A stretch of 64,000 bases of DNA from Sedimenticola sp. (GCA_002869585.1 PKUO01000003.1:62001-126000); one strand, 5' to 3'; positions 29,382-43,398 are shown, counted from the first letter of the stretch. The notes: generated by a model not told the origin, from the letters alone. Translations and numbers: made by a program.

Positions 29382-31622
29382 TCATTCGTCGCTGGTTTCC
29401 GGTGTCTCGGCCCTGTCCAGCTCAAGGGTGAATACAGCGCCACCCCGTGGATCATTATCGACCTGGAGTGTGCCGTTCATCCCCTCGACAATCCGATGGG
29501 ATATCGATAACCCCAGGCCCAGCCCACGACCTTCCTCTTTGGTGGTAAAAAAGGGATCGAAGATGCGACTGAAATTTTCCTGATCCACGCCTGCCCCACT
29601 GTCACGTATGCGGGTGATCACCCGGCCCTCACGCTCGCTGGCGGCGACTTCGATGGTCTTTATCTGCTCTCCCTCTACCGCATGGATCGCATTGCCGATC
29701 AGATTGACCAGCACCTGCTCCAGTTGCACCATGTCGGCCATGACATACAGCTCCGTGCCGGGCAGGGCGATGTCGATGCTTGCACCGCTCTCTTTGATGC
29801 GTGGCGCAAGGATCTGTACCGAGGTATCGACCGCGGCGGTCAGCGAAACCCTGACCAGCTGTCCCGTGGTCTTTCTGGCAAACGCCTTCAATTGCGCGCT
29901 GATTTGCGCCATGCGCTCGGTGAGTTCGGAGATCTGTTGCATATTCCAATAGGCATCCTCCAGACGGTTATTGTCCACCAGCGCCCGGGCATTATCGGCA
30001 TAGGAGCGGATCGCCGCCAGGGGTTGATTGAGCTCATGGCTGATACCCGTTGACATCTGACCGAGCGCCGCCAGTTTTGCCGCCTGAATCAACTGATCCT
30101 GGGTCTCGCGCAATGCCTTCTCGGTCTGGCGGTGCTCGTCGATCTCCTGGCTCAGGCGGATATTACTGGTGGTCAGATCCCGGGTACGCGCCTCGACCCG
30201 GGCTTCCAGCTGGTCATGGGCATGCTGCAGGGCCTCTTCCTGTGCAACCCGATAGCTGATGTCATGCACCGTGGCGATACGCTTCTCCTCACCCGAGAGA
30301 CGCAGGAGGCCAACCGACAACTCCACCGGGAAGACATCCTGCTTCTGGCGTCTGGCCAGGGTCTCTATAGTTGACACCTGGGGGTGATCAGAGGCGAAGA
30401 TGCGCCTGATCTGCTGCTGACTCTCATCCGGAAAACAGGCGAGAAAGGATTCGCCATCCATCTCGCCGTTTTTGTAGCCAAACAATTCATGGGCCTTGCT
30501 GTTGGCCAGCTCAATGGTGCCGGCCATATTCATCTGTAACAGACCGGCCTGGGTATTTTCCAGAATGGCCCGGATCTTCGACTCGTTCGCCTCGAGATTT
30601 TTCTTCACCTGCTGCTCGAAACGCACCCGGTCGAGCTGTCGCCGGCGGCGCTGATGCAGAATCAGCAGCACCAGTATGGCAACACCGAACAACACCAGGG
30701 AGAGCAATACCGCGCGCCACATCTGAATATAGACGGCATTCATCCGGGCCAGTATGTGGACCTTCCAGCCGGCCTCGGGCATGGCCTGCTCCAGGACCAG
30801 AAATTTTACCGGTTTCGGGACATACACCTGGAGGATCTGCTTGTCCGACAGGGTGCTATCAAACCTGGCCGCCAATGGCGTCAATTGCGCATCTCGATAA
30901 CGCTTACTCTCAATGATCCGCCGGTGCACCTCGGGGGGCAACTGGCGAATGGTTTTAAAGCGCCAGTCGGGATTGGTGGTGATAAAGATAACGCCGTCCG
31001 GATCGGTGACAATGAAATCCGAGTCCGGACGCTTCCAGCTGCTATCGATGTTGCTCATGGTGATTTTCATCACCACCGCGCCAAGTATCTGTTCCTGATG
31101 CCTTACCGGATAGGCAAAATAGTAGCCACGCTTGTTGGATGTTGTCCCCAGCGCGAAATAGCGCCCGAGGTTACCCTTCATCGCCTCCTTGAAGTAGGGC
31201 CGGTAAGAAAAATTCCTGCCCACAAAGGGGCGTTCGGACTGCCAGTTGGAGGCGGCGATGGTCAAGCCGTCTGCGTCCATGAGATAGGTATCTGAGGCAT
31301 CGGCAATGTCATTGATCGTTGCAAGATAACGATTGAGGGCATCGATGCGTTCAGGGTCTGCGGGGTTATTCAATAGCTGCACCAGGCGGGTATTGGTGGC
31401 GAGCAGCTCGGGCAGGAACCGGTATTTTTCCAGCTGTCCCTGGAGACTGGCGACATACAGATTGAGTTGCTGGCGGCTCTCCTCCTCGAGCAACTGGATC
31501 GCCCGGTCACGCGTAAGCAACGCCACCTGCCAGGCGAACACCAGCATACCCAGTACGATCAGTAGCATGGCAGGGCGGGATAGGCCTGTTTTGTTGTCCA
31601 GCGAAACGGGTATTTGATTCAT
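29382..31622 (-). CDS. dctB: C4-dicarboxylate sensor histidine kinase DctB
   Basis: A 746-residue membrane sensor kinase. A TM helix near residues 17-35, a periplasmic tandem-Cache domain (about 40-290; FVGRNFSYRPYFKEA and GYYFAYPV) and a second TM near 310-330 are followed by a PAS domain, a coiled linker, the H-box (GISHELNQPLAAIRSYADNA) and an HATPase domain (DSGAGVDQENFSRIFDPFF, GRGLGLGLSI). It phosphorylates DctD in response to external dicarboxylates. Confidence 0.94.
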   Translation of the reverse strand: MNQIPVSLDNKTGLSRPAMLLIVLGMLVFAWQVALLTRDRAIQLLEEESRQQLNLYVASLQGQLEKYRFLPELLATNTRLVQLLNNPADPERIDALNRYLATINDIADASDTYLMDADGLTIAASNWQSERPFVGRNFSYRPYFKEAMKGNLGRYFALGTTSNKRGYYFAYPVRHQEQILGAVVMKITMSNIDSSWKRPDSDFIVTDPDGVIFITTNPDWRFKTIRQLPPEVHRRIIESKRYRDAQLTPLAARFDSTLSDKQILQVYVPKPVKFLVLEQAMPEAGWKVHILARMNAVYIQMWRAVLLSLVLFGVAILVLLILHQRRRRQLDRVRFEQQVKKNLEANESKIRAILENTQAGLLQMNMAGTIELANSKAHELFGYKNGEMDGESFLACFPDESQQQIRRIFASDHPQVSTIETLARRQKQDVFPVELSVGLLRLSGEEKRIATVHDISYRVAQEEALQHAHDQLEARVEARTRDLTTSNIRLSQEIDEHRQTEKALRETQDQLIQAAKLAALGQMSTGISHELNQPLAAIRSYADNARALVDNNRLEDAYWNMQQISELTERMAQISAQLKAFARKTTGQLVRVSLTAAVDTSVQILAPRIKESGASIDIALPGTELYVMADMVQLEQVLVNLIGNAIHAVEGEQIKTIEVAASEREGRVITRIRDSGAGVDQENFSRIFDPFFTTKEEGRGLGLGLSISHRIVEGMNGTLQVDNDPRGGAVFTLELDRAETPETSDE

Positions 31623-31719
31623 GGTGACCGGGTCAGTCTGTTATTTTCAGAATCTCACTGCCTGTCTGACCGCCCAGTGTAAGACATACTGCCGACTCCG
31701 TCGATTTCCCCCGGCCAGA

Positions 31720-31748
31720 AACAAGAAACCCCGCACTGTGGCGGGGTT
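31720..31748 (-). terminator. Terminator of the atp operon
   Basis: On the minus strand AACCCCGC-CACAGT-GCGGGGTT forms an 8-bp stem (31727-31748) followed by TCTTGTTTC. It lies about 28 nt downstream of the atpC stop. Confidence 0.8.
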
Positions 31749-31775
31749 CTCATGCAGAGGCGGGCTGATGTCCGA

Positions 31776-32204
31776 TCAGCCCTTTTTAATCTTCCGCAGT
31801 TTTTCAATCGCGCGCAGCTGGGCCACTGCCTCGGCCAGTTCGGCCTGGGCCTTGGCATATTCAAACTCTGCCTGCTTACCGGCGAGCGCATCCTCAGCCC
31901 GGCGTTTCGCATCCAGGGCCGCGGCTTCATCAAGATCAGAGGCGCGCACCGCTGTATCCGCCAGTACAGTCACCACATGGGGCTGAACTTCGAGAATACC
32001 GCCAGAGACAAAGTAGTGCTCGATCGGCTTGCCGTCGCCCGGATCAACCCGGACATCCCCGGGTTTAAGGTGGGTAACCAGCGGCGTATGCCTTGGCGCG
32101 ATACCGACCTCACCCATGACAGCGGGTGCGTAGACCATTTCGGCCTGGCCGGAGTGAATCTGGCCCTCTGCGCTTACGATGTCGACATGGATTTTCATGG
32201 ACAT
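31776..32204 (-). CDS. atpC: ATP synthase epsilon subunit
   Basis: A 142-residue central-stalk subunit: an N-terminal beta-sandwich ([36 protein letters not shown]) and a C-terminal helical hairpin rich in Ala, Glu and Lys that can inhibit ATP hydrolysis. The length is standard. It is the last gene of the atp operon, 21 nt after atpD. Confidence 0.97.
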   Translation of the reverse strand: MSMKIHVDIVSAEGQIHSGQAEMVYAPAVMGEVGIAPRHTPLVTHLKPGDVRVDPGDGKPIEHYFVSGGILEVQPHVVTVLADTAVRASDLDEAAALDAKRRAEDALAGKQAEFEYAKAQAELAEAVAQLRAIEKLRKIKKG

Positions 32205-32225
32205 ACTCTATAACTCCCGAAGGGA

Positions 32226-33641
<1,416 letters not shown>

Positions 33642-33670
33642 TTAAAGACTAAATTCTTTGCTAACTGGGC

Positions 33671-34531
33671 CTAGACCGCAGCGGCGCCACCCACGATTTC
33701 CGATATTTCCTGGGTAATGGCTGCCTGGCGGGCCTTGTTGTATACCAATTGCAGTTCATCGATGAGATCACCGGCATTGTCTGTCGCCGATTTCATCGCA
33801 ACCATTCGCGCAGACTGTTCACACGCCCCATTCTCTACCACGGCCTGGTAGGCTAGGGACTCGATGTAACGCGTCAGCAAGCCGCTCAGAACATCCTTGG
33901 AATCAGGCTCGTAGATGTAATCCCAGTGATGCTTCAGCTCTTCATTCGACTCACCGGCAATCGGCACCAATTGTTCAACTGTCGGCTCTTGCGTCATGGT
34001 ATTGACGAAGCTGTTGTAGGCGATATTGATATGATCCAACTCGCCGTTCTCATAAGCGTCGAGCATCACCTTGACCGGACCGATCAGGTCCTCAATGTGA
34101 GCCGCATCACCCAGATGCGTGGCTTCCGCCATCACCTTGCCGCCAAAACGCTTGAAAAAGCCCAGGGCCTTGTTGCCAATTACACAGAACTGGACCTGCA
34201 CACCGGCTTCCTGCTGCCCCTTGATATCCTTGACCAGCTTTCTGAACAGGTTGCTGTTCAGGCCGCCACACAGGCCTCGATCGGAGGAGACAACAATATA
34301 GCCCACACGCTTCACTTCACGCTCAACCATGAAGCTGTGGCGATATTCCGGATGCGCGTGATACAGGTGGCCAATCACTCGCTTCATCTTCTCTGCATAG
34401 GGGCGTGTGGACAGCATCCTGTCCTGAGCCTTACGCATCTTGGCAGCCGCCACCATCTCCATCGCAGATGTGATTTTCTGCGTATTCTTGATGCTGGCGA
34501 TCTTCGTGCGAATTTCTTTTGCGCCTGCCAT
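33671..34531 (-). CDS. atpG: ATP synthase gamma subunit
   Basis: A 286-residue rotor shaft with the paired N- and C-terminal helices. Family motifs are [30 protein letters not shown] and [15 protein letters not shown] near the start, and [35 protein letters not shown] at the end. These are the typical contact segments with alpha and beta. Confidence 0.97.
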   Translation of the reverse strand: MAGAKEIRTKIASIKNTQKITSAMEMVAAAKMRKAQDRMLSTRPYAEKMKRVIGHLYHAHPEYRHSFMVEREVKRVGYIVVSSDRGLCGGLNSNLFRKLVKDIKGQQEAGVQVQFCVIGNKALGFFKRFGGKVMAEATHLGDAAHIEDLIGPVKVMLDAYENGELDHINIAYNSFVNTMTQEPTVEQLVPIAGESNEELKHHWDYIYEPDSKDVLSGLLTRYIESLAYQAVVENGACEQSARMVAMKSATDNAGDLIDELQLVYNKARQAAITQEISEIVGGAAAV

Positions 34532-34573
34532 GATTAACCCTTATCTAAATGGATGTCCCAATGGATTCTTTGC

Positions 34574-36115
<1,542 letters not shown>

Positions 36116-36128
36116 GTTGGCTTCTCGC

Positions 36129-36668
36129 TTAGATTCCTAATTCGTGCGCCAGTTGCTGCAGTTGCCCGCTGACTGAAGCGTCAATCACCATATCGCCTGC
36201 GCGAATATGGACCCCTCCGATCAACTCGGCATCCCGTTCGCTGGTAATGGTGATATCGCGTCCCAGCTTGGCCTTTAGCGCTTCGGCTATCTGCTTTTCC
36301 TGTTCGGGCTTTAAGGCGAAGGCCGATCGAACATGCACATTGAGCATGCGCTGATCTTCGGCCTTGAGTGCCTCGAACATCCGGGCAATCTCTCCGGCAA
36401 TGGAGAGCCTGTCATTTTTCACCAGCAGCTTCGCCAGGTTTTGACCCTCTGCATTCAGGTGGTCGCCACTGACTTCCAGCACCAGATTGGTCAGGGTCTG
36501 CTGATCGAACTTGGGGTTGGCAATCGCCTTGCCCATGAGCGGATCTGCAACCATTGACGTCAGAAATGACAAGGCATCAGACCAGGCGGCGAGACTCTCT
36601 GTCTCCTTCGCCCGGGCAAATATCGCCTCTGCATAAGGACGGGCTATTGTGCTCGTTTCACCTGCCAT
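36129..36668 (-). CDS. atpH: ATP synthase delta subunit
   Basis: A 179-residue peripheral-stalk protein. The N-terminal helical domain begins [17 protein letters not shown], and the C-terminal region has the family pattern [25 protein letters not shown]. It links the b subunits to the top of F1. It lies between atpF (9 nt) and atpA (13 nt). Confidence 0.96.
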   Translation of the reverse strand: MAGETSTIARPYAEAIFARAKETESLAAWSDALSFLTSMVADPLMGKAIANPKFDQQTLTNLVLEVSGDHLNAEGQNLAKLLVKNDRLSIAGEIARMFEALKAEDQRMLNVHVRSAFALKPEQEKQIAEALKAKLGRDITITSERDAELIGGVHIRAGDMVIDASVSGQLQQLAHELGI

Positions 36669-36677
36669 AACAGTGCC

Positions 36678-37148
36678 TTAGATCTGTTTCGCCAAAGCTT
36701 CAACGATATCCTTATGTGCGGCAGCATTGATCTCCTTGCGGAGGATCTTTTCTGCACCGGATAGCGCCAGCTCACCCACCTTTTCACGCAGCTGCTCACG
36801 AGCACGGTTGACCTCCTGCTCGATCTCAGCCTGGGCAGCAGTAACCAAACGCTCCCCTTCAGTGCGGGCATTGACTTTAGCTTCGTCGACAATCTCGGAA
36901 GCACGTTTCTGTGCCTGTGCAACTATCTCGCCCGCCTGGGCTTTAGCCGCATGCAGCACATCTTTTGCGTGTTCTTTTGCCAGCTCTTTCTCGTGTAGTC
37001 CACGTTCCGCAGCGGCCAGGCCATCGGCGATCTCTTTACGCCGGGTATCCAGCGCGCCCATGATGGGTGTCCACACATATTTCATTGTTAACCACACGAA
37101 TACCATGAAGGAGATCAGCTGACCTATAAGTGTCAGATTGATGTTCAT
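36678..37148 (-). CDS. atpF: ATP synthase b subunit
   Basis: A 156-residue peripheral-stalk subunit: one N-terminal membrane helix (NLTLIGQLISFMVFVWLTMKYVWTPI) followed by a long Ala/Glu/Lys/Arg-rich helix that forms the dimeric stalk. Length is the E. coli size. A single b-type gene is present, so the stalk is a homodimer. Confidence 0.97.
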   Translation of the reverse strand: MNINLTLIGQLISFMVFVWLTMKYVWTPIMGALDTRRKEIADGLAAAERGLHEKELAKEHAKDVLHAAKAQAGEIVAQAQKRASEIVDEAKVNARTEGERLVTAAQAEIEQEVNRAREQLREKVGELALSGAEKILRKEINAAAHKDIVEALAKQI

Positions 37149-37206
37149 CCCGGAAATACCTCGCTTCTAGACGAGATGAAAGTCAGTTTGCGGTTGTTGA
37201 TTAACA

Positions 37207-37479
<273 letters not shown>

Positions 37480-37494
37480 CTAAGGTTAAAAAAA

Positions 37495-38379
<885 letters not shown>

Positions 38380-38751
38380 TTAAATGAAAAAATGTGAAAT
38401 AAACATCGGCATCATTGCAACCAGCAGATAAGTGCCGAGCAGGGCGCCCATACTCAAGGCATCCAGCCAGAGTACCGCAGCCGCAAACAACAAACCGGTA
38501 ACGACAAGCTTCAGAAGCTCCCCACCGTAAAACCGAGCCAGCAATTTCCCCGGCTCCTGCGCCTGATAATGCGCGAAAACTCTGTAGGCAAAAACACCGT
38601 TGGCCAGAGCGGCAATTACGCCACCAATGAAGCCGGAGTAGGCCTGCGACCAGCCAAAAACCAGCAAAATCAACCCAGCAATCAACGCCACGGCCAATTG
38701 CATCAAAACTATACGATAGGCTTGGCCTTTTTCCGCCAGATGTATCGACAT
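38380..38751 (-). CDS. atpI: ATP synthase accessory protein AtpI
   Basis: A 123-residue membrane protein with four hydrophobic segments, first gene of the atp operon and probably an assembly factor of the c ring. The ATG at 38751 (MSIHLAEKGQAYRIVLMQ) is chosen over a TTG six codons upstream because it is closer to the sigma-70 promoter at 38794-38822 and gives the usual length. Confidence 0.88.
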   Translation of the reverse strand: MSIHLAEKGQAYRIVLMQLAVALIAGLILLVFGWSQAYSGFIGGVIAALANGVFAYRVFAHYQAQEPGKLLARFYGGELLKLVVTGLLFAAAVLWLDALSMGALLGTYLLVAMMPMFISHFFI

Positions 38752-38793
38752 CGCTACCGGAATCCCCAAAGCCAGACCATCTTAGAGGCGCGA

Positions 38794-38822
38794 AGTATAA
38801 GGGTTCCCAAATATAAGGTCAA
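38794..38822 (-). promoter_or_regulatory. Sigma-70 promoter of the atp operon
   Basis: On the minus strand a TTGACC -35 box and a TATACT -10 box are separated by exactly 17 bp (5 of 6 consensus bases in each). They lie about 45 nt upstream of the atpI start, in the gap between parB and atpI. Confidence 0.8.
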
Positions 38823-38920
38823 ACGATAGGCTAATAAAATTTCTTATGAGCTGGGCAAACTCGATCAATAATACTGACTGAACGGTTGTGGTCTGCCCAC
38901 ACTCAGAAAATCACCCGTCG

Positions 38921-39814
38921 TTACTGGATATGATCAAGAATCCCATCCAGCTCATCCAGACTATTATAGCTGATTACCAACTTACCTTTACCGCCCGATC
39001 CCTGCTGGATTTTTACCTGCGCCCCCAGTTTATCGGTCAGATCGGATTCCAGGCGCACCACGTTCGGATCCGCTTTCGGCTCCACCTTGGTCTCGGTTGC
39101 GGATACCGGCTCGATCCCCTGCAGGCGCCGGACCAGCTTTTCGGTTTCGCGTACCGACAGGCCCAGGGCCACCACCTGTCTGGCCGCCTTGCTCTGGACG
39201 TCATCTTTCAGGCCCAGCAGGGCACGCGCATGACCCATTTCCAGGCGGCGCTCTTCAATGAATTTTTTCACCTCTTCATTGAGATCGAGCAGCCGCAGCA
39301 GATTGGTCACGGTGGTGCGTGACTTGCCCACGGCCTGGGCAATCTGCTGATGGGTCAGTTCGAATTCGTTCAACAGACGGTGTAGAGCCGTTGCCTCTTC
39401 CAGGGGATTGAGATCGTCGCGCTGGATATTCTCGATCAGCCCCATCGCCATGGCGGTCTGATCAGGGACATCCCGGATCACTACCGGAATCTCATCCAGT
39501 CCGGCCTGTTGCGCGGCCCGCCAGCGGCGCTCGCCGGCGATGATCTCGTAGCGCTTGTCATCGATCGGTCGGACGATGATTGGCTGGACAACGCCTTGCG
39601 AGGCGATCGAATCGGCCAGTTCCTGCAGGCTGTCCGGATTGAAATCGCGGCGCGGTTGAAAACGGCCGCGCTGGATCAGATCCACGGGGAGTTTCGACAG
39701 TGAGCTACTATCGCTCGGGCCGGCAGAGTGCCCCGCCGTCTGCTCCTGCTCCTTATCGCCCCCACCAAGGAGGGCATCCAGACCGCGTCCAAGGCCACGT
39801 TTTTTTGCTGCCAT
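38921..39814 (-). CDS. parB: Chromosome partitioning protein ParB
   Basis: A 297-residue CTP-dependent DNA-binding clamp. Motifs include LIQRGRFQPRRDF (N-terminus), the arginine-rich box GERRWRAAQQAG, ENIQRDDLNPLEEA and the HTH region (ELTHQQIAQAVGKSRTTVTNLLRLL), with a C-terminal dimerisation domain. It binds parS sites near the origin. The gene is next to parA, 51 nt apart. No consensus parS was noticed in this window. Confidence 0.96.
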   Translation of the reverse strand: MAAKKRGLGRGLDALLGGGDKEQEQTAGHSAGPSDSSSLSKLPVDLIQRGRFQPRRDFNPDSLQELADSIASQGVVQPIIVRPIDDKRYEIIAGERRWRAAQQAGLDEIPVVIRDVPDQTAMAMGLIENIQRDDLNPLEEATALHRLLNEFELTHQQIAQAVGKSRTTVTNLLRLLDLNEEVKKFIEERRLEMGHARALLGLKDDVQSKAARQVVALGLSVRETEKLVRRLQGIEPVSATETKVEPKADPNVVRLESDLTDKLGAQVKIQQGSGGKGKLVISYNSLDELDGILDHIQ

Positions 39815-39865
39815 ATCTAGTTACCGATTCAGTTTAATGGGGTCACGACGGTTCGACACTGAGCA

Positions 39866-40657
39866 CTACGCTGGAACCTGCAAGACACTGGCCCGCTCAA
39901 TGCGTCTCAGAAACTCACTGGCCAGGGCCATGTAGGAGACTGCGCCGCGCGAGGATTTATCATACAGCAAAACCGGTAATCCATGGCTCGGCGCCTCGGC
40001 AACCCGGACGTTGCGAGGAATGATGGTGCGGAAAACCTGGTCGTTGAAATGCTTGATCAGTTGCGCCGACACCTCGTTGGCCAGGTTGTTGCGGGGATCA
40101 TGCATGGTGCGGACTATGCCTTCAATGCGCAGCCGGGCATTGCGGCTGGACTGGATCTGCTTGATGGTGCTGACCAGGGCGGAAAGTCCCTCGAGGGCAT
40201 AGTACTCGCACTGCAGCGGGATCAGTACGCTATCGGCGGCAACCAGCGCATTCAGGGTCAGCATGTTCAGCGAGGGCGGGCAGTCGATGACAATGAAATC
40301 GTAGCGCTCTTTCGCCCCGGCCAGGGCCAGACTCAGACGTTTCTCCTTGAGCGTGGCGTTCATCAGGCCCACTTCGGCAGCGGTGAGGTCGGAATTGGCG
40401 GGGAGCACATCGAAGCCCGCCTCGGGGGTCTTCATCACCACATCGGCAAATTGCGCATCGCCCAGCAGCACATCACAACTGGAGTTTTCCAGGCTGTGCT
40501 TGTCAACACCGCAGCCCATGGTTGCGTTGCCCTGGGGATCGATATCCACCAGCAGCACCTTGCGCTTGAGCGCGGCCAGTGCGGCGGAGAGATTCACCGC
40601 CGTGGTGGTCTTTCCAACCCCACCCTTTTGATTAGCAACGCAAACAATCTGGCCCAT
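39866..40657 (-). CDS. parA: Chromosome partitioning ATPase ParA (Soj)
   Basis: A 263-residue deviant Walker ATPase. The P-loop KGGVGKTTT starts at residue 11, followed by LVDIDPQGNATMG and FIVIDCPPSLNMLTLNAL. It acts with ParB to segregate the origin region. Its length, without a long N-terminal HTH, is that of the chromosomal Soj type. Confidence 0.97.
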   Translation of the reverse strand: MGQIVCVANQKGGVGKTTTAVNLSAALAALKRKVLLVDIDPQGNATMGCGVDKHSLENSSCDVLLGDAQFADVVMKTPEAGFDVLPANSDLTAAEVGLMNATLKEKRLSLALAGAKERYDFIVIDCPPSLNMLTLNALVAADSVLIPLQCEYYALEGLSALVSTIKQIQSSRNARLRIEGIVRTMHDPRNNLANEVSAQLIKHFNDQVFRTIIPRNVRVAEAPSHGLPVLLYDKSSRGAVSYMALASEFLRRIERASVLQVPA

Positions 40658-40786
40658 GGGTAAGTCCGGTATTTGATGAATAGTCCAATTCAGGCATTTT
40701 CATGGCGCCGGAATGGAAGGGAACTGCTGAGAATATCAGAACAGATGGTGATTAGGTAACCCTCTGGACTATCCCAGGAGTGAGAA

Positions 40787-41074
40787 TCAGAGCTTGAACA
40801 GCGCTTCAGCCGCCTTCAGGGCATCATCGACACTGTTGCCGGCGCGATCCTGGACATCCTCCGTCGGCTCGAAAAACTCACAGTAATTGGCGCGCTCCTT
40901 CTCCTTCACCGGCTCGGCAACCGGCTCCAGACAATCATTGGTTCGACCCGGGGCATACCATCGGCAGTTCTTGCAGGATCGGGTGGGTTTGTTACAGCTC
41001 AGGCAGTTGCTTTCCCGGCCATAATCGTGATTGGCCAGCTCCGCGCCACAACTCCAGCATTTTCCTCCAAGCAT
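40787..41074 (-). CDS. Small zinc-ribbon-like protein
   Basis: A 95-residue cytoplasmic protein with several Cys pairs: CWSC, CLSC and CKNC, plus two further cysteines (NDCLEP and NYCEFFEP). The spacing suggests two structural zinc sites. The C-terminus is a helix of polar and Ala residues. No named function is recognised. It is divergent from the DUF3461 gene, 172 nt away. Confidence 0.75.
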   Translation of the reverse strand: MLGGKCWSCGAELANHDYGRESNCLSCNKPTRSCKNCRWYAPGRTNDCLEPVAEPVKEKERANYCEFFEPTEDVQDRAGNSVDDALKAAEALFKL

Positions 41075-41246
41075 AGCCCCTTCCCCCTGCAGCCAACACC
41101 GAACAAATGATCCGTATATTAACGGCTACACTAACATTAAACAGGGCATTCGCTGTAGCGCTAAAAATTAAAATCTATCCTGTGCCATACTAGATCCCAA
41201 GTTGCGCCATTTTATTCATCAGCTAGAAGATTCTGGAATACTGACT

Positions 41247-41627
41247 ATGTACGAAACACTGAAGGATATGGGAATCACCGACTTCGAAGATATTGAGAAA
41301 TACACCCTTCGCCAGGAGGGTGATGAAGATATTCTCAAGATCTACTTCAGGCGGAAACGGGGGGATCTGTTCGCCCACAGCACCAAATTCCGGCATGGAC
41401 GATCCAAGAAGATGGTCCTGGTGGATAGTGGCAAGCATAAATACAAGGAGGTGAGCGAAATCTCACCCACCATGTTGCATGCGGTCGCGGAACTGGATCA
41501 GATCGTCAAGCACGACCAGAGTGTCCATGACGTCAGACAGCGGATACTCAATGACATCGACCATCTTGAAAAGGTGGTTCTAAGAAAGCTGGAGCAGTTA
41601 CGCAAGGATGTGGAACAGATTGAATGA
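41247..41627 (+). CDS. DUF3461 family protein
   Basis: A 126-residue protein matching the DUF3461 pattern: MYETLKDMGITDFEDIEKYTL, then DILKIYFRRKRGDLFAHSTKF, and a C-terminal coiled-coil-like helix rich in Glu/Lys/Leu. Function is unknown. The ATG at 41247 is preferred because family members start at MYxTLKxMGI; an in-frame TTG at 41202 lies upstream. Confidence 0.8.
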   Translation: MYETLKDMGITDFEDIEKYTLRQEGDEDILKIYFRRKRGDLFAHSTKFRHGRSKKMVLVDSGKHKYKEVSEISPTMLHAVAELDQIVKHDQSVHDVRQRILNDIDHLEKVVLRKLEQLRKDVEQIE

Positions 41628-41691
41628 CAGCCGCTGATCGGCTGGAGGGAGACACAGACCGTCCGCCAGTCTGTGATCCCATATCCAATGG

Positions 41692-42102
41692 CTACTTGCA
41701 GGGGCCCTTGCGTTGGCCGGTCAGTTTCATCTGCATCTGCATGCCCTGCGACGTAAACTGCATATCGCCTCGGGCGGTATTCCCGGAATAGTTCATCCTG
41801 CCCTGGCCGGTTGATACACCCGCCGGTGTGTTGCAGGTGATGCGCCAGCTGACATTGTCAGCCGTCATCTTTATATCGTGCACTTCGCACTCTTCGGTTG
41901 GATTGCGGTTGGTCGGCACCATGTTCTCCCGGGTGATGCACTCCGTATAAGTGGTGGCCGGCATCTGAAACGCCATCCCCGGCATCTCCATCTGTGATGT
42001 CCAGGTCCACATGCCCGGGTTCATATTGATATCCTCGGCGTGCACTGATCCAGTACAGGCGAGCAATCCCATACCAAGCAAAAGATATTTAGTGGTGTTC
42101 AT
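41692..42102 (-). CDS. DUF3617-type exported protein
   Basis: A 136-residue periplasmic protein. The signal peptide MNTTKYLLLGMGLLACTGSVHA is followed by the DUF3617 pattern (PGMWTWTSQMEMPGM, C-rich segments, GDMQFTSQGMQMQMKLTGQRKGPC). Function is unknown. The ATG at 42102 gives the clean signal peptide; the in-frame codons upstream are not used. Convergent with the DUF3461 gene. Confidence 0.8.
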   Translation of the reverse strand: MNTTKYLLLGMGLLACTGSVHAEDINMNPGMWTWTSQMEMPGMAFQMPATTYTECITRENMVPTNRNPTEECEVHDIKMTADNVSWRITCNTPAGVSTGQGRMNYSGNTARGDMQFTSQGMQMQMKLTGQRKGPCK

Positions 42103-42227
42103 CTCTTTAGTCCTTGTGACGAAAAGTGGTGGCAATTCGGGTTTGGTGTTTAAGGCCATCAAAACATAAAACAGAGTTCGCATGCATCAATGATAGCAGC
42201 GGCACTCAATGGAAGGGTGAGACAGGA

Positions 42228-42386
42228 TTAGCGCTTTGCCTTGATTTTCCCGATCCACCCCAGCACGAACAGGAGAAAGGCGCTGAAGGTCAGCGCGATA
42301 CCGGGCAAGGGGAAGAAATAGGTCAGCGGCACCGCGATCACCAACAACAGTAACCAAGCATAAACATTATCGCGAATCAGGCCCAT
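42228..42386 (-). CDS. Small two-helix membrane protein
   Basis: A 52-residue open frame from ATG at 42386 to TAA at 42228, with two hydrophobic segments (YAWLLLLVIAVPLTYFF and LTFSAFLLFVLGWIG) and a basic tail KIKAKR. It starts 6 nt after the UPF0178 gene on the same strand, so it is likely co-transcribed. The length and composition are those of a real small membrane protein; no family recognised. Confidence 0.6.
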   Translation of the reverse strand: MGLIRDNVYAWLLLLVIAVPLTYFFPLPGIALTFSAFLLFVLGWIGKIKAKR

Positions 42387-42392
42387 GAGACA

Positions 42393-42896
42393 TTACCCGC
42401 GCTGGCAGCGGGCCAGTATCCGATCGAGGTGATTGGCAAAGGCCTGGCGCTCGCCCTGGCTCAACGAGGGGGGACCTCCGGTATTGATACCGCTCGCCCG
42501 CATGGTATCCATAAAATCACGCATGGTCAGCTTGCCCCTGATAGAGTCTGCAGAATAGAGTTCACCCCGCGGGTTGAGCGCCTGTCCACCTTTTTCGATC
42601 ACCTCCGCCGCCAGGGGAATATCGCTGGTGATCACCAGATCACCGGGTGATACGCGCTTGACGATTTCATTGTCCGCCACATCGAAACCGGCGGCTACCC
42701 TGAGGCTGTGGATATAGGGCGAGGGCGGGGTTTGCAACGACTGATTGGCGACCAGCGTAATGTGGATGCCGACCCGCTGCACCGCCCTGAACAGGGTCTC
42801 CTTGATCACCTTCGGGCAGGCGTCTGCATCCACCCAGATCTGCATCGCGGGTGTGGAGGTCAAATCCGCCACTCTCTGCTGTTCATCATTCATCAT
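42393..42896 (-). CDS. UPF0178 (YaiI/YqxD) family protein
   Basis: A 167-residue protein with the family motifs [47 protein letters not shown] and [19 protein letters not shown]. It resembles PIN-like folds, but its reaction is unknown. Homologues start at the Met corresponding to position 42845 ([11 protein letters not shown]), so the first 17 residues may not be translated; the longer start overlaps the upstream stop and could be translationally coupled. Confidence 0.85.
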   Translation of the reverse strand: MMNDEQQRVADLTSTPAMQIWVDADACPKVIKETLFRAVQRVGIHITLVANQSLQTPPSPYIHSLRVAAGFDVADNEIVKRVSPGDLVITSDIPLAAEVIEKGGQALNPRGELYSADSIRGKLTMRDFMDTMRASGINTGGPPSLSQGERQAFANHLDRILARCQRG

Positions 42897-43158
42897 TCAC
42901 CAGGCCATTATTGTTCAGCACGGTATAGATCTTTTTACTGGTTTTCACCAGTGCATTGAGATCACCGAAATCGGGTATCTCACCATCATCGAGGCGCCGC
43001 TCCCAGCTGTCCAGCTCGGATTCCAGGAACTCCAGCAGCTTCCTCGAACACCCCTGGCAACCATCCAGGCACATCTGCGCCTCGGGCATGCCAAAGGGGA
43101 TGGTCGATCGCACCTGTGCGATCAGGTTACGCATCGCCGTTGCCGAATCGGGCTTCAT
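42886..43158 (-). CDS. Conserved hypothetical protein with Cys-rich motif
   Basis: A 90-residue protein with a clustered motif [18 protein letters not shown] (Cys-x3-Cys-x2-Cys) that could bind a metal, followed by a helical C-terminal half. The function is unknown. It overlaps the UPF0178 gene end-to-start by about 11 nt, indicating co-transcription. Confidence 0.65.
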   Translation of the reverse strand: MKPDSATAMRNLIAQVRSTIPFGMPEAQMCLDGCQGCSRKLLEFLESELDSWERRLDDGEIPDFGDLNALVKTSKKIYTVLNNNGLVNDE

Positions 43159-43173
43159 GATATCCGGCTATTC

Positions 43174-43398
43174 CTATTCCCTGGCGCGCAGCCTTCGCAC
43201 AATGAACAGTGTCACGGCACTGGATAGCACCATCGCCAGTGCAAACAGCGGCCATAACGCCGGTACAATCTCCCAGCCGAGGGCCAGGACGATTTCCAGC
43301 TCTCCCTCGGACTGGGCGGAAAGGGCCAATGATTCAATCACCGAATCACTGTAGATCAGCGCCAGCAGGGTCAAGGCAAGATAGATGGCAACACACAT
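43174..43398 (-). CDS. Small membrane protein
   Basis: A 74-residue protein with two hydrophobic segments (AIYLALTLLALIYS and IVPALWPLFALAMVLSSAVTLFIV) and a basic C-terminus. The ATG at 43398 is used rather than an in-frame TTG at 43404. It lies just after the GFA-family gene on the same strand. Function unknown. Confidence 0.6.
   Translation of the reverse strand: MCVAIYLALTLLALIYSDSVIESLALSAQSEGELEIVLALGWEIVPALWPLFALAMVLSSAVTLFIVRRLRARE

Noticed and set aside
38752-40786. parS site near parAB
   Set aside because: No 16-bp match to the TGTTTCACGTGAAACA-type consensus was noticed by eye; this does not exclude a diverged site.
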